In this document: piece by piece, positions 28,921-37,975 of the stretch
How the letters are laid out: each line of letters starts with the position of its first letter
Position numbering within the stretch: position 1 is the stretch's first letter
Translations under genes and position numbers: made by a program
Assembly (NCBI GenBank): GCA_003427395.1
Contig: BFEA01000174.1
Span: 1,888,625-1,927,596 of the forward strand
Direction: 5' to 3'
Origin: Chara braunii
Lineage: Eukaryota > Streptophyta > Charophyceae > Charales > Characeae
DNA: 38,972 bases
The notes under the pieces: model-generated
Database searches by the model: none
What the model was told of the DNA's origin: nothing
The model's input: the letters and a program-made list of their open reading frames with translations, nothing else

Positions 28921-29755
28921 AACGGCCACCTCCAGCGACTGCGGCTCAGATGAATCGAGCTGTACAACACCTGCTGTGGCATTACATCAAGCCCAACCAG
29001 GTGAACTGGGATGAGAAGCTTGCTCTCATCGCCAGCTTATACAGCAACGCTGTGCACAGCGCCACAGGGGTGAGCCCTAACAGCCTGCTACTAACTTTCA
29101 AGCCTAGACTGCCCCTAGACTTTCTATTACCTGAGAACCAGCAAACTGCTGCACCGGGTACACTAGAATTTGCTTATCGATATGAACAAAAGATGCAGCA
29201 GGCAGTGGAACAAATGCAAAAAGCACAGGCGGCGATGATAGAGTCTGAGAACAAACACCGCCGCCCATCCACATTTCAGGTAGGGGACCGAGTCTGGGTC
29301 AAGTCCTCAGAACTGGGTCAGGAGCATGGGATATCCTGTAAGCTCATGCCACAGTACTTTTGGACCATGGGAGGTTTTAGATGTCATTGGAGATGAAGCG
29401 GATGGTCCTTCTTATGTTATTCGCATCCCTGGTCACCTACGCACATATCCGGTATCTCACGCCTCTAAGCTTGCACTGTCCAGAGAAACTGATCAGTTTC
29501 CCCTCTTGTCGCTCTATGCTGCCCCCAACCATGGATGGAGAGGTCGACATCGATGACATCGTTGACCACAAGACCGGCAGGCAGAGGATGTCCTCCAAAA
29601 CCGAAGCTACAGTATAGAGTTCGGTTCAGACATCACACTGATCCAAAGGAGGACTGATGGTTTACCAGGGAGGAACTGATGCAGACCGCTCCTCAGGTTG
29701 TGACCCAATATGAAAAGTCTCTGCAGAAGGAAAAGCACCAGATTATCGAAGATTG
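28916..29755 (+). pseudogene. E3 integrase C-terminal part and chromodomain-like tail
   Basis: It begins within the integrase core, after the deletion: RPPPATAAQMNRAVQHLLWHY (helix after the catalytic region), LALIASLYSNAVHSATGVSP, then EQMQKAQAAMIESENKHRRP, FQVGDRVWVKSSELGQEHGI (DNA-binding barrel), and in shifted frames VLDVIGDEADGPSYVIRIPGH, HASKLALSRE, MDGEVDIDDIVDHK, LQYRVRFRHHTDPKED-stop-WFTREEL. At least two frameshifts (near 29370 and 29510-29620) and one TGA are present. The zinc finger and the first two catalytic acids are missing. Confidence 0.8.
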
Positions 29756-29777
29756 AACTTCTCAGAGGACTAGCGAA

Positions 29778-29792
29778 GTATGGAGGAGGGAA
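29778..29792 (+). other. E3 polypurine tract
   Basis: GTATGGAGGAGGGAA stands directly before the 3' LTR start TGTGAGGCATAGG. Confidence 0.8.
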
Positions 29793-30825
29793 TGTGAGGC
29801 ATAGGCCTCGATAAGCCCTACTGGGCCCCTATTTGTCACAGGTCGGCCGCCCTAAGTGAAGGCAGGCCCGACAGACGATAAGAGGCCTACTTTGGACTAC
29901 TTCGCAACTGGGGGAAAATTCAGGCAGTTGCGCAGCACCAGTTGGTTGAAGACGCCCAGGTCCTGCCCTCCTTTTTCGAATGTATCTAAGTCAGGCCCTG
30001 GGCGACATACGCAGCACAGACCCAACGCAGACAGCTGGCAGTTGGGCACGGGTGAGCCGCAGTCGCTGGAGGTGGAGGAGGGAATTGGGGAATGCGAGGG
30101 AGTCAAGACTCCGTGGAACTGGGTGAAGTAGAAGGGGCTGAGTAGATATGAGATAACTGTCGGTGGCCCTGGGCCTGATTCGTTTGGCCTGAGGCTCACC
30201 TCCCTGGGCCTACCGGAAGCTTCTGGGCAGGGGCCCAGCGCAGCCAGGCTGCAGGCAAGCAGGCTGGCCACTTCCATTTAGGAAAGGGCCAGCCCACACA
30301 TTGAACATTTGGGCACTGGCTGCTTTGTGCACAAGCACTGCTGCGCTATCGCCTGCCAGGCTCACGCGCTCACGGGCGAGCTGGAAGGAGCAGGCAGCCA
30401 TAGCCGAGCTACGCTGCTGTATGCTGGATTGGGCGCATGGTGGTCCTTGGGTGCAAGTGGCATCTGTGAGTTGGGGAACGAGGTTGTGAGTGATACGAGA
30501 GGCATACCTGGTGCTTGACGCGTGCGGCATTGGACGAGGTCTGCTCGTACTTGGAAAGCTGTTGACGTCATCAGCGGCATTGTAGTCTAGGCTAGATAGG
30601 ATCTGCCATTTGTAGTCTGGGCGCCGAGCGCCAGATAGGATATCAACATTGGTTCTTCGTTGATGATGATGAGACTATTCCAGCATTGTCAATTATGAGC
30701 TTTTGGTGTGCTCTTATTTGGTGAAACTCGTGATGCAATTCTGCTCTTGGTTCGAGGTCACGACCATCTGGTCTCATGTGTATGCTGCTGTTTGATTGCT
30801 GAAGTTCTCTATTGCTCATCTTCCT
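29793..30825 (+). repeat. E3 3' LTR with an extra block of about 105 bp
   Basis: It starts TGTGAGGCATAGG and is homologous to 23944-24871. The extra block lies at about 30049-30152 (GAGCCGCAGTCGCTGGAGG to AGATATGAGA). The copy ends at CTTCCT, without the terminal TGCA of the 5' LTR, and runs straight into E2 RNase H codons. Confidence 0.88.
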
Positions 30826-30960
30826 AAGTTGACAAGGTGGGCTGGGGAGATTGACCAATTTGACTGCGAACTGAAGCCAGCAAAAGGGAAGAATAATGTC
30901 GTTGCTGATGCGCTGAGAAGAGGAGTTGATTTCTTTGGTGCCACTGTAACATACTTAGAT
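30826..30960 (+). pseudogene. E2 RNase H, C-terminal end
   Basis: The sequence right after the E3 LTR reads KLTRWAGEIDQFDCELKPAK then GKNNVVADALRRG, the conserved end of Ty3/gypsy RNase H with the last catalytic Asp in ADALRR. It resumes the E2 polyprotein that broke off within RT at 22310. About 200 codons of RT thumb and RNase H are missing between the two points. Confidence 0.82.
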
Positions 30961-30962
30961 GT

Positions 30963-31050
30963 GGGTTAGATTCGCTTACGTTAGTGATCCGGTCTATAGT
31001 TAGTTAGGGTTAGATTCGCTTACGTTAGTGATCTGGTCTATAGTTAGTTA
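30963..31050. repeat. 44-bp tandem duplication in E2 pol
   Basis: GGGTTAGATTCGCTTACGTTAGTGATC[CT]GGTCTATAGTTAGTTA occurs at 30963-31006 and 31007-31050, with one substitution. It lies between RNase H and integrase and introduces stops. Confidence 0.92.
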
Positions 31051-31059
31051 AGGCACCAC

Positions 31060-31325
31060 ACAAAGTTCCGGACTATAGGGTGGCACAAGGACTGGTGTTT
31101 GAGAAGATGGATGCGCACGACAGACTGTGCATACCGAACAGTGAGGAGATTCACAGTCTAATCCTAGGGGAATGTTACGACACTGAGGGACATTTCGGTT
31201 GGAGGTACGACTTATGCTAACCTCCTACGTTCCTATACATCGGGCTGGAATGAAGCATGATTGCATAGCTTATATATAAGGCTGCAAAGTGTGCAAAGTG
31301 TGTCCGCCAAGTGCAAGACATATTA
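31060..31325 (+). pseudogene. E2 integrase zinc-binding domain, degenerate
   Basis: Readable segments are VPDYRVAQGLVFEKMDAHDRL, IPNSEEIHSLILGECYDTEGHFG, then in other frames AGMKHDCIA and GCKVCKVC. This matches the HHCC finger of Ty3/gypsy integrases, but the first His (normally in H-D-x-x-x-G-H-F-G) is Tyr. After the Cys pair the sequence jumps to the C-terminal domain, so the whole catalytic core is deleted. Confidence 0.72.
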
Positions 31326-31595
31326 GTTCCTCATATATGCGCACGACAGACTGTGCATACCGATCAAGTGCAAAGGCTTCCGCCAGGGACTAGAGAGTTC
31401 GCTGTCCAGTATAAGAAAGACTTGGAGAAAGTAAGGGAGAACATCAGAAAGGCACATCGTCAGATGATAGAGCAGGCAAATAAACACCGCAGACCTTCGC
31501 AGTTCACTGTAGGGGATTTGGTCTGGGTGAAATCTGAAGAGTTTCTCCCGGAGGAGAACATTTTGCAGAGGGACCTTGGCAGATTCTTGATGTGA
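31311..31595 (+). pseudogene. E2 integrase C-terminal barrel
   Basis: The sequence LPPGTREFAVQYKKDLEKVRE, AHRQMIEQANKHRRPSQFTVG and DLVWVKSEEFLPEENI has the helix plus DNA-binding barrel of the family and corresponds to 29160-29330 in E3. It ends in a frameshift near 31570, after which reading continues in the next entry. The first Met codons do not mark a natural start. Confidence 0.78.
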
Positions 31596-31912
31596 TTGGT
31601 GATGTGGATGGTCCTTCGTACGTTGTTGAGATTCCTCCGCATTTGCACACTTATCCGTTGTTTCATGATTCTAACTTACTCCCTTGTGTCCGCAATGAGC
31701 TATTTCCGTCTCGAAGATCTATGATCCCTCCTGATATGGATGGCAAATATGACGTGGACCGCATTGTTGCAGATGATGTTTATAGACCGGGCTGCAGGGG
31801 TAGGCCCCAGCAACTATATAAAGTTAGATTTGCTTATCAAGAGCCTTCGGAAGATTGCTGGTTTACTAGAGATGAGCTAGTCGAAACAGCACCGCACAGT
31901 TTCTTACTATGA
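31592..31912 (+). pseudogene. E2 integrase end and chromodomain-like tail
   Basis: It reads GDVDGPSYVVEIPPHLHTYPL and FPSRRSMIPPDMDGKYDVDRI, then QQLYKVRFAYQEPSEDCWFTRDELVETAP and a stop at 31912. The last part is a chromodomain-like fold (strands with conserved aromatic residues followed by W-x-x-R-x-E-L). This stretch of 106 codons is open. It closes the E2 polyprotein, and the 3' LTR begins about 80 bp later. Confidence 0.78.
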
Positions 31913-31994
31913 GACAGCTAGGAGAGGAATCAATATAGTTGATAGATAAAGATTGTAACTTTCTCAGAGGACCTCGAAATTAGGCCGGCGAGAG

Positions 31995-32988
31995 TGAAAC
32001 TTCAAGGCATTCCATGATGCAGACCCCAAATCCGAATTTCAGGGTCAAGGTCTCAGGCCAAGGGAGGCCAAGTCAGCCAGTTCAGAAAGGTCACAGTCGG
32101 GTACCTTGGAGTCAAGTCCAACAGGCACCCGGTAGACAATCACATCCCAGAGGCAAAGGTTGCATTCTATAAGCAAAAGTCACGTCTCATATTGAAAAGT
32201 CATACTGGAAAGTCATATCCCACAGGCAAAGGACACTTCTCCAGGCAAAAGTCGTGTCCCAGAGGCAAGAGTCACGTCCACAGTCAAACGTCATGTTCCA
32301 CAGGTGAAAAGTTGTGACTCACAGACTAAAGCAGCAGCACACCAATGAAAATTCGGGAAAGTACCAGGTCTTGACATTCTGAAGCAAGCAGGCCGTGGGC
32401 ATGTGGTACCGGGTCCAAGTCAAGCCAAAGGAAGCAGAGGCTAGGATGAGTTCAGGCTCAGTCCAAGTCAATATAAGGACTGGCCAGCCACATTTCAGGG
32501 AGATTGTTCATTCGTGAGAAGTGTGGAAGTGCTGCTGAAGTCATTGTGCGCTATTTACGAGTAGAATGCGCGAGAGCCCTGCTGGGCAGCGCTGCGTTGA
32601 GGAGGGAAGGCGGCCATAGCCGCATAGCTAGTAGTAGGAGATAGAGTCAGGTGTTGGCGGATGTATTCAGAGTCAAGATCTTCAAGTAGGGAGAGTGAGA
32701 GTAGAGAGAGAGTGAGCGCATGCATGAAGAAGGCCGAGCGAGAGAGAGAGGGGGGGGACAGAGAGAGAAGAGAGTCCCCTACCTTGGATGAGGATTGGGG
32801 AATTGGGTTGCTGAACTCTGCGGTGATGAGCGCTGGTGACTGGAACTCTGTAACCGCCTAATATGATAATTTGTTGGAAATTCTAAGCTGCGCTTATCTA
32901 GACTTTGCATCTATGGTCTCCAGTGTGGACTTCGTGTGATCTCTCATTGTGTGTGTGCTCAAGGTGACGAGCAGTGAGGCTCAATGCA
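31995..32988 (+). repeat. E2 3' LTR
   Basis: It is homologous to 17264-18280, with scattered substitutions and a shorter, G-interrupted GA tract. It ends TGCA at 32985-32988. The purine-rich GGCGAGAG (31987-31994) just before may be the polypurine tract. Confidence 0.85.
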
Positions 32989-34740
32989 ATCTCGATCCCT
33001 CTGCATTTTAGAATCTCTCTGGTCTTCGCTAACAGGAACTTCGTAGTCAACCCACCGTTGTCGTCCAGTTCCAGAGATGTCCGTTGTGCTTCGTGGAAGG
33101 AAGGCTGAAAATGTCTAATGGATGGATTCATTGTGTATTGTGTGCTTCACTGATGGAACTACCTTTTGGAAGTTAATGCTCTGAGTATACTGCTGAGGGA
33201 CTTTCCAACTCAAGAGCTGTGGTCTGCATCAGAGCCTGAGGAGATGGTGGAAGAAATGGAGAGAATTTTTGGGTAAGTTGTCCTCGGGCCCCATATTTTC
33301 CCCAAATTTGCAATTGAACAGATGCATGAAAGGTTCCTTTCTTTCTGGCTTCTGATTTTAGGATTCTCTGGATGTCCGGTCAAATATGTGTCGCAGACTG
33401 CACCACTTCATGCTTGCCTCAATTGATATTTACTATTATTGTTTTTTTGGGGGGCGTCACTCCGGTTGCTTATCACTGGCAAGCATGAACAAACACAAAC
33501 AAGTAGCAAAGAGAGAAGCTCTGCCCCAGCACTAGCCGCCACGGGCAGTGGCCATTTGTTGCAGAGCAGCAGGGGGCAGCAATATTTTCAGCTGCTTGGA
33601 TCCCTACAGCCAGGAGACGCTCAGCATACCTGGGCGTTAGAGGGGTCTAAGCCTCGATTGTCAACTCCTGCCATTCTGCACCAGTGTCCCTGCTGCTATA
33701 GGTCTGCTACATCAAATGTTGTGGCCGCATCGATTTCCACAGTTTCTTCCCTTCCTCACCTAGCATATAATGCCCTCTGTCCACATCTCTACTTTGGTTT
33801 CTACTATTCACCACGCCTTCACTTGAATGCCAACTATTGTCCTTTACTACATACCCCCAAAGTATGCTCCCCCTTTCTGATCCTCTATTCTCCCTAGCCC
33901 TCTGGTGACACCTGAATTTCGTACCCGTTTATCAATGTTTCTGGGCATTAGTTGCCCCATCTGGCAAGCCGTTCATCCCGTCCATTGGAACGTTGCCTCT
34001 GGTTGCACCGGATAGCAGCGCTCCTGCACCAGCCCGAGTCATATGTTCACTCCCATTACAGTACTCCACCTTTTTCTCACACGTTCTTATGGAAGCAACA
34101 GCTATTTACCGCTCTTCTTCCGAGTTCCCGTACATCCTCACAACGAATCCTCCTCTAGATTTAACATCGACACAGTCCCTGCCACCCCCTACTCTGTGTG
34201 ACGATTGGACAACTGCTTCTCAGCACACCATTGATAGCTTTCCTTTCTTTGTATAGCAAGATTTGTTCTGTATATCAGTGAGAGTGTCACTCTTCTTCCC
34301 AGTTTTCGGAAGGGATGTGGAAGCTTCCAAACATGGCCCAGCAGACTTTTGAATGAACAAGAACCGTTGAGGATATCACTGCTAAGAAAAGGGGGGAACG
34401 ACCTTCATGCCCTGTAGACAGGCAACTTTCCTGGAGTAGGATGTGAGGCTGAAGGTGTCTGTGCTGAAATTCAGCCATAATTGCTTGCTTGAGCGCTGTC
34501 TTCATTGCCGACCGTATCGCAGCCATTGCTGGTCTTTTACCTCCCCTAACGGCAGCACATCTAGTCACTCAATTCCTAAACACACAGCAGCCCTCACCAC
34601 TTCCCTTGCATAAAGACTCACTTTTGTCACCCGCTTGGTCTTTCTTCCAGCAATGAGTGGGGTCCAAGCAATATGTCTTGTGGAGTCAACTGCTCTCGGG
34701 AAAGCGGGGCCCAGCTTGCCACCTCCTGATCCCACCATTC
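32989..34740. other. Flank of E2, mostly without supported genes
   Basis: Mixed, pyrimidine-rich sequence. A plus-strand frame at 33439-33897 (152 codons) is Ser/Leu/Pro/His-rich without a domain, and minus-strand frames at 34287-34568 and 34565-34765 are likewise unrecognised. See the separate exon candidate at 33180-33272. Confidence 0.35.
33180..33272 (+). other. Possible exon of an unknown host gene
   Basis: One frame reads LLRDFPTQELWSASEPEEM then VEEMERIFG, a soluble, helix-prone composition, and ends exactly at GG-GTAAGT, a consensus splice donor (33273-33278). CTGAG and GGAAG upstream could serve as acceptors. No family is recognised. This is a weak call. Confidence 0.22.
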
Positions 34741-34745
34741 CCAAA

Positions 34746-35087
34746 TTAGAACACCATATTCGCACTGGAGGAGCATGCCTTATTTTGATACTGCGATTTC
34801 ATAGCCTGCCATTCTGCAGTGCCGATGGCTGAGTGCAAGATCATCCACAAGAGGCCGGCTTGCTTCTGGTCTGGCAACATATTGTTCAATTGTACAAATA
34901 GCCGCATTGTTGCCAGGGTCCATTCATCAATTGCTTGGGAGGGCACCCATTGTCTCTTGCGCCATCTCTCCTTCAGTCCGTCATTGACATCATGTGGTTG
35001 AACAAGTTGCCTGTACACCGATTTTGTTGGTGCCTGAAGCAGTGGAGTTTGATGGCGATGCAGAAACACTGGCAAAAAACGGTACAT
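34746..35087 (-). CDS. Unrecognised coding segment, about 113 codons
   Basis: The minus-strand frame contains ERWRKRQWVPSQAIDEWTLAT, MRLFVQLNNMLPDQKQAGLLW and GTAEWQAMKSQYQNKA. The composition looks like a folded helical protein, with several Trp residues and no low complexity. I do not recognise it. Part of it overlaps the first unit of the tandem repeat at 34948-35480. It could be an exon, a transposon relic or a chance frame. No splice or promoter evidence was found. Confidence 0.25.
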   Translation of the reverse strand: MYRFLPVFLHRHQTPLLQAPTKSVYRQLVQPHDVNDGLKERWRKRQWVPSQAIDEWTLATMRLFVQLNNMLPDQKQAGLLWMILHSAIGTAEWQAMKSQYQNKACSSSANMVF

Positions 35088-35480
35088 TGTCAGGTGTACT
35101 CCATTGTCTCTTGCACCATCTCTCCTTCAATTCATCATTGAAATAGAAAGAATATCCTTATTATGTTAATGTCAATTGAGTTAATGTTACTTGCTGTTGC
35201 CTGTACACCGATTTTGTTGGTGCCTGAAGCAGTGAAGTTTGATGGCGATGCAGAAACACTGGCAAAAAACGGTACATTGTCAGGTGTACTCCATTGTCTC
35301 TTGCACCATCTCTCCTTCAGTTCATCATTGATGTCATGCGGTTCAACAAGTTGCCTGTACTATGTTTTTGTTGTCACTGGAGCAGCAGAGTTTGATGGCA
35401 ATGCAGAGACACCGGCAAAAAATGGTATATTGTCAGGTCTGCTCCTTGCTCTCCTTGCCGCTGAGCTACTCTGTACTAGT
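34948..35480. repeat. Three-copy tandem repeat, units 154 and 190 bp
   Basis: Units begin CATTGTCTCTTG[CG][AG]CCATCTCTCC at 34948, 35102 and about 35292, and contain TTGCCTGTACACCGATTTTG and GATGGCGATGCAGAAACACTGG. Copies 1 and 2 are nearly identical over about 130 bp. Copy 2 carries an AT-rich replacement of about 36 extra bases (35140-35195), and copy 3 is more diverged. Confidence 0.9.
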
Positions 35481-35539
35481 CTGTAGGGCCTTTAGTTAAC
35501 CCGCCCGACTTTGGCTTCCGTTTCCATGTCTCTGGGATA

Positions 35540-36177
35540 AAGTTACACTCTCTCATTAATCTGGTGGGGGTTATCAATCTCGTAGTAGCCGGCATGGAAA
35601 AAATGAACTTCAGGCCGCACTTTCACTGTTTGACTCAGATCTTGCATTGTAATGCCTCCACAAGAGTACAGGTTAACTACAGGCTCGCACTGGAGATCTG
35701 GCTGCCAAGGTCAGTCTGCCAAGGGGACTCTCTGGCCCCGTTCTTGGTGATTATAGTAATGGAGGCATTGGTGGTCAACCTTATGAGTAACAAGGACATT
35801 AAGAGGTTGCAGATCTCAGCCATCCCTGAGGAGGCGATCCCAGTCTGCTCCCTCTCACACTGATGGTACATATCTCTCCTCAGGACATGGAAGAAATCAG
35901 AAAGATGATAGGCCGTGTCACGGCCCTTTCAGATATGACAGTTAACTCTGGGAACAAAACGCTCGGGAGGTGGATCCACCACCAGGGTCTCCTGCCACCT
36001 GAGATACCACAGGTCAGAAGGCTTCCCGAGTCGGCCCCTATCAGAGTACTTGGGATCATGTTGACGGCCCAGGCCAGCATCAAATTATGATTGGATCTTG
36101 AAGCCAGCACTTGAAAAAATGGCACTATGGAAGGATAGAGAAACCTCACTAATTGGGAGATCACCGGTAATGAATGA
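35540..36177 (+). pseudogene. LINE-type (non-LTR) reverse transcriptase fragment
   Basis: It reads LTQILHCNASTRVQVNYRLAL then LPRSVCQGDSLAPFLVIIVMEAL, which matches the RQGxPLxPxLF region of plant LINE RTs. Then, after a frameshift and a damaged YADD box (HTDG-like at about 35855), it reads SPQDMEEIRKMIG, PIRVLGIMLTAQASIKL, KMALWKDRETSLIGR and NDVVLASLWY. The last pieces fit the LINE thumb region (xLALWKxRxLTLxGR, VxxSLxxAxxWY). Stops and frameshifts make it a dead remnant. The 5' part, with endonuclease, is not seen. Confidence 0.7.
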
Positions 36178-37058
36178 TGTTGTGCTGGCCTCCCTGTGGT
36201 ACTAGACAGCTATCTGGTCTATAATTAAGGACGCAGTTGTGCTGGCCTCCCTGTGTGTGGCATTCTGAGCCACACGGGCCCCAGTTAGGGCCTGGTTCCA
36301 GGTAGGCAGGGTAGGCCTAAGGGGACGACGGTTCAGATGAGGCCCAGGTAAACCAGGGGTATGGCGGTTCAGACAGGCCAGGGGTAGAGGCCCAGGCCAA
36401 CGGCCACAAGCCCGGTACCGGTCCAGCATAGGACCTACCGGCGGTGCAGTTTCAGAGGCTGCCGCGTTTAGGCGCCAAGTCCAGTTTTGAATCTGGACCG
36501 TTGATCAGATCCGATCAACGGTCAGCCGGTAGGTACCAGCAGGTAGGAGGCCGGCCCAGCACTACAAAAGGCTGGGTATCAGCCTCGGTAAGGAGGTTAG
36601 TGAGATAGGACGTTAGTCTTCAGGATTAGTGCAACTCCTGGGTTCTCCTACGGGGCTACTATCAGTGTGAAGGATGGTTATGAGTTCTGATGACATTGGA
36701 GACAGCGACATTGGGACTACAGGTTGAGGACTACTAGTGGGATCTGATTTCATCTTCCTCTGGAGATGTACTTGACATTGTGCTTTGGAAACATTGAGTT
36801 GACGTCATCTTCCCTCTCTTCCTCCCTTCGTCTCTCTCCTCCGTGGATGATGTCAGACCCTGGCCTTTCGTCTATGTCCAAGGCCAGGGCTTTCACACCC
36901 CTGATGTATGATTGAGAGTGTTCGTTTGCAGTCCGAGTCAGGTCAGAGTCAGTCCATGTCTCTCAAGTCTTCCGCTGTATTCGTATTTACTCTGTATTAT
37001 CTGGTCGGTTCTGGGAATCTGTGCCATACTTATGACTGTGTTTCACGAGTATGCAACA
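36178..37058 (+). repeat. E4 5' LTR
   Basis: The start TGTTGTGCTGGCC and the end GCAACA form short inverted tips, and the primer site follows after two to three bases. TTGTGCTGGCCTCCCTGTG occurs twice (36180 and 36237), so the start could be about 57 bp further right. TACAAAAGG at about 36563 may serve as a promoter element. Confidence 0.65.
36496..36523. other. Perfect 11-bp hairpin in the E4 LTR
   Basis: GACCGTTGATC (36496-36506) pairs fully with GATCAACGGTC (36513-36523) across a six-base loop. Outer arms CCTACCGGC (near 36435) and GCCGGTAGG (near 36525) extend a larger inverted structure. Confidence 0.85.
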
Positions 37059-37061
37059 GTT

Positions 37062-37073
37062 TGGTATCGGAGC
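37062..37073 (+). other. E4 primer-binding site, variant
   Basis: TGGTATCGGAGC follows the LTR end CAACA after GTT. It has the same A-to-G change as the E3 site. Confidence 0.83.
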
Positions 37074-37096
37074 AGACCAGCATTGGATGACTCACC

Positions 37097-37139
<43 letters not shown>
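37097..37139. repeat. ATTG tetranucleotide repeat in the E4 leader
   Basis: About ten and a half uninterrupted ATTG units start 23 bp after the primer site. E1 has a shorter ATTGATTGATTAG at the comparable place. Confidence 0.95.
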
Positions 37140-37975
37140 ATCTACACCTGTACTCTGTTATCATTAAATCGCAAGTTGCAAATTTTTTTTCTTTCTCGTA
37201 CTTACATAGTAATTAGGTCGTTTGAATTATAATTTTAGGTTTTGCGACTTTTCTCTATATTACGCAAATTAGGGAATCGCTGATTACGATTAACCTAATG
37301 AGCGCTAATTAGGGTTAGTCCTAACCTAACCTAACGACCTATCAAGTCTATGGGAAGTAAGTGCCAGCCAGGCACCACGCCAATTACGGCAGATTGGGCC
37401 TGAGCTCGGCCACATTCAACTGCAACTTCACGGGACTTTCACTTTTTGCAAACGCATCTTCATTGCGACTAAAGTTTGAATCTTTTCAAGCAAATCGTGT
37501 ATCTTTCTGCAACCATTGATGCTAAACTCTCCCGATTAAATTTCGTGAAATTATTAAAATTATGTTTAAATGTTTAAAGTTTAAACTTGCTTAAACTTTA
37601 TTCATTTTTACTTGTGCAACTTTAAATATTTTTTAATTAAATATTTAACTTTTACGAAATTAATTATTGCAAATTTATATTCTTTAATTAAATATTTAAT
37701 CTTTTGCGGAAGTTTTGCCAAAAATAAATTTTATTTAATTAAATCCGCATTTTTCGATTAAATTTATTTAAATAATTATTAATTAAATAATAAATATTTA
37801 ATTTCTTGAAATTCGCAATTTTTGTGGGGGGGGGGGGGGGNAGGATTTTTTTGATTAGTGTCACGCTTCGAGGGCAGGAAGGAAAAGGGACTGTCTGTGC
37901 ATTGTTTGCCTCTCTGCCCTTTCTTCCACCCCTACCTTCTCTCTCCTCCTCTCGGTACTGCGGACTTCAGTCTCT
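37140..37975 (+). other. E4 leader, AT-rich, with poly-G run and single N
   Basis: 37480-37820 is extremely A/T-rich (many TTAATTAAATATTTAA words). A run of 15 G (37826-37840) is followed by one N at 37841, suggesting unresolved homopolymer sequence. Pyrimidine-rich sequence follows. No gene is seen. A short CCTAACCTAACCTAA occurs near 37320. Confidence 0.65.

Larger units (their letters stand above)
23944..30825 (+). mobile_element. E3: Ty3/gypsy LTR retrotransposon nested in E2, internally deleted
   Basis: Direct LTRs lie at 23944-24871 and 29793-30825. In between are the primer site (24875), a leader of about 1.25 kb, gag (26140-27999), protease and the RT start (28002-28915), then a direct jump into integrase (28916-29740), and a polypurine tract. 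RT palm, RNase H and the N-terminal half of integrase are absent, so the copy cannot be autonomous. No matching target duplication is found: ACACT precedes the 5' LTR, AAGTT follows the 3' LTR, and the 3' LTR lacks its terminal TGCA. Confidence 0.88.
17264..32988 (+). mobile_element. E2: Ty3/gypsy LTR retrotransposon carrying nested insertions
   Basis: Direct LTRs of about 1 kb lie at 17264-18280 and 31995-32988. Between them, in order, are the primer site, leader, gag with zinc knuckle, protease, the first half of RT, foreign insertions (22311-30825, including element E3), then the RNase H end, integrase zinc finger, integrase C-terminus and chromodomain-like tail. The sequence resumes in the correct domain order after the insertions, which shows that both halves belong to one element. 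Several in-frame stops, a frameshift and deletions make it inactive. Confidence 0.86.

Noticed and set aside
37310-37335. Telomere-like CCTAACCTAACCTAA
   Set aside because: Only three short units, and not the plant-type TTTAGGG array. It lies inside an element leader.
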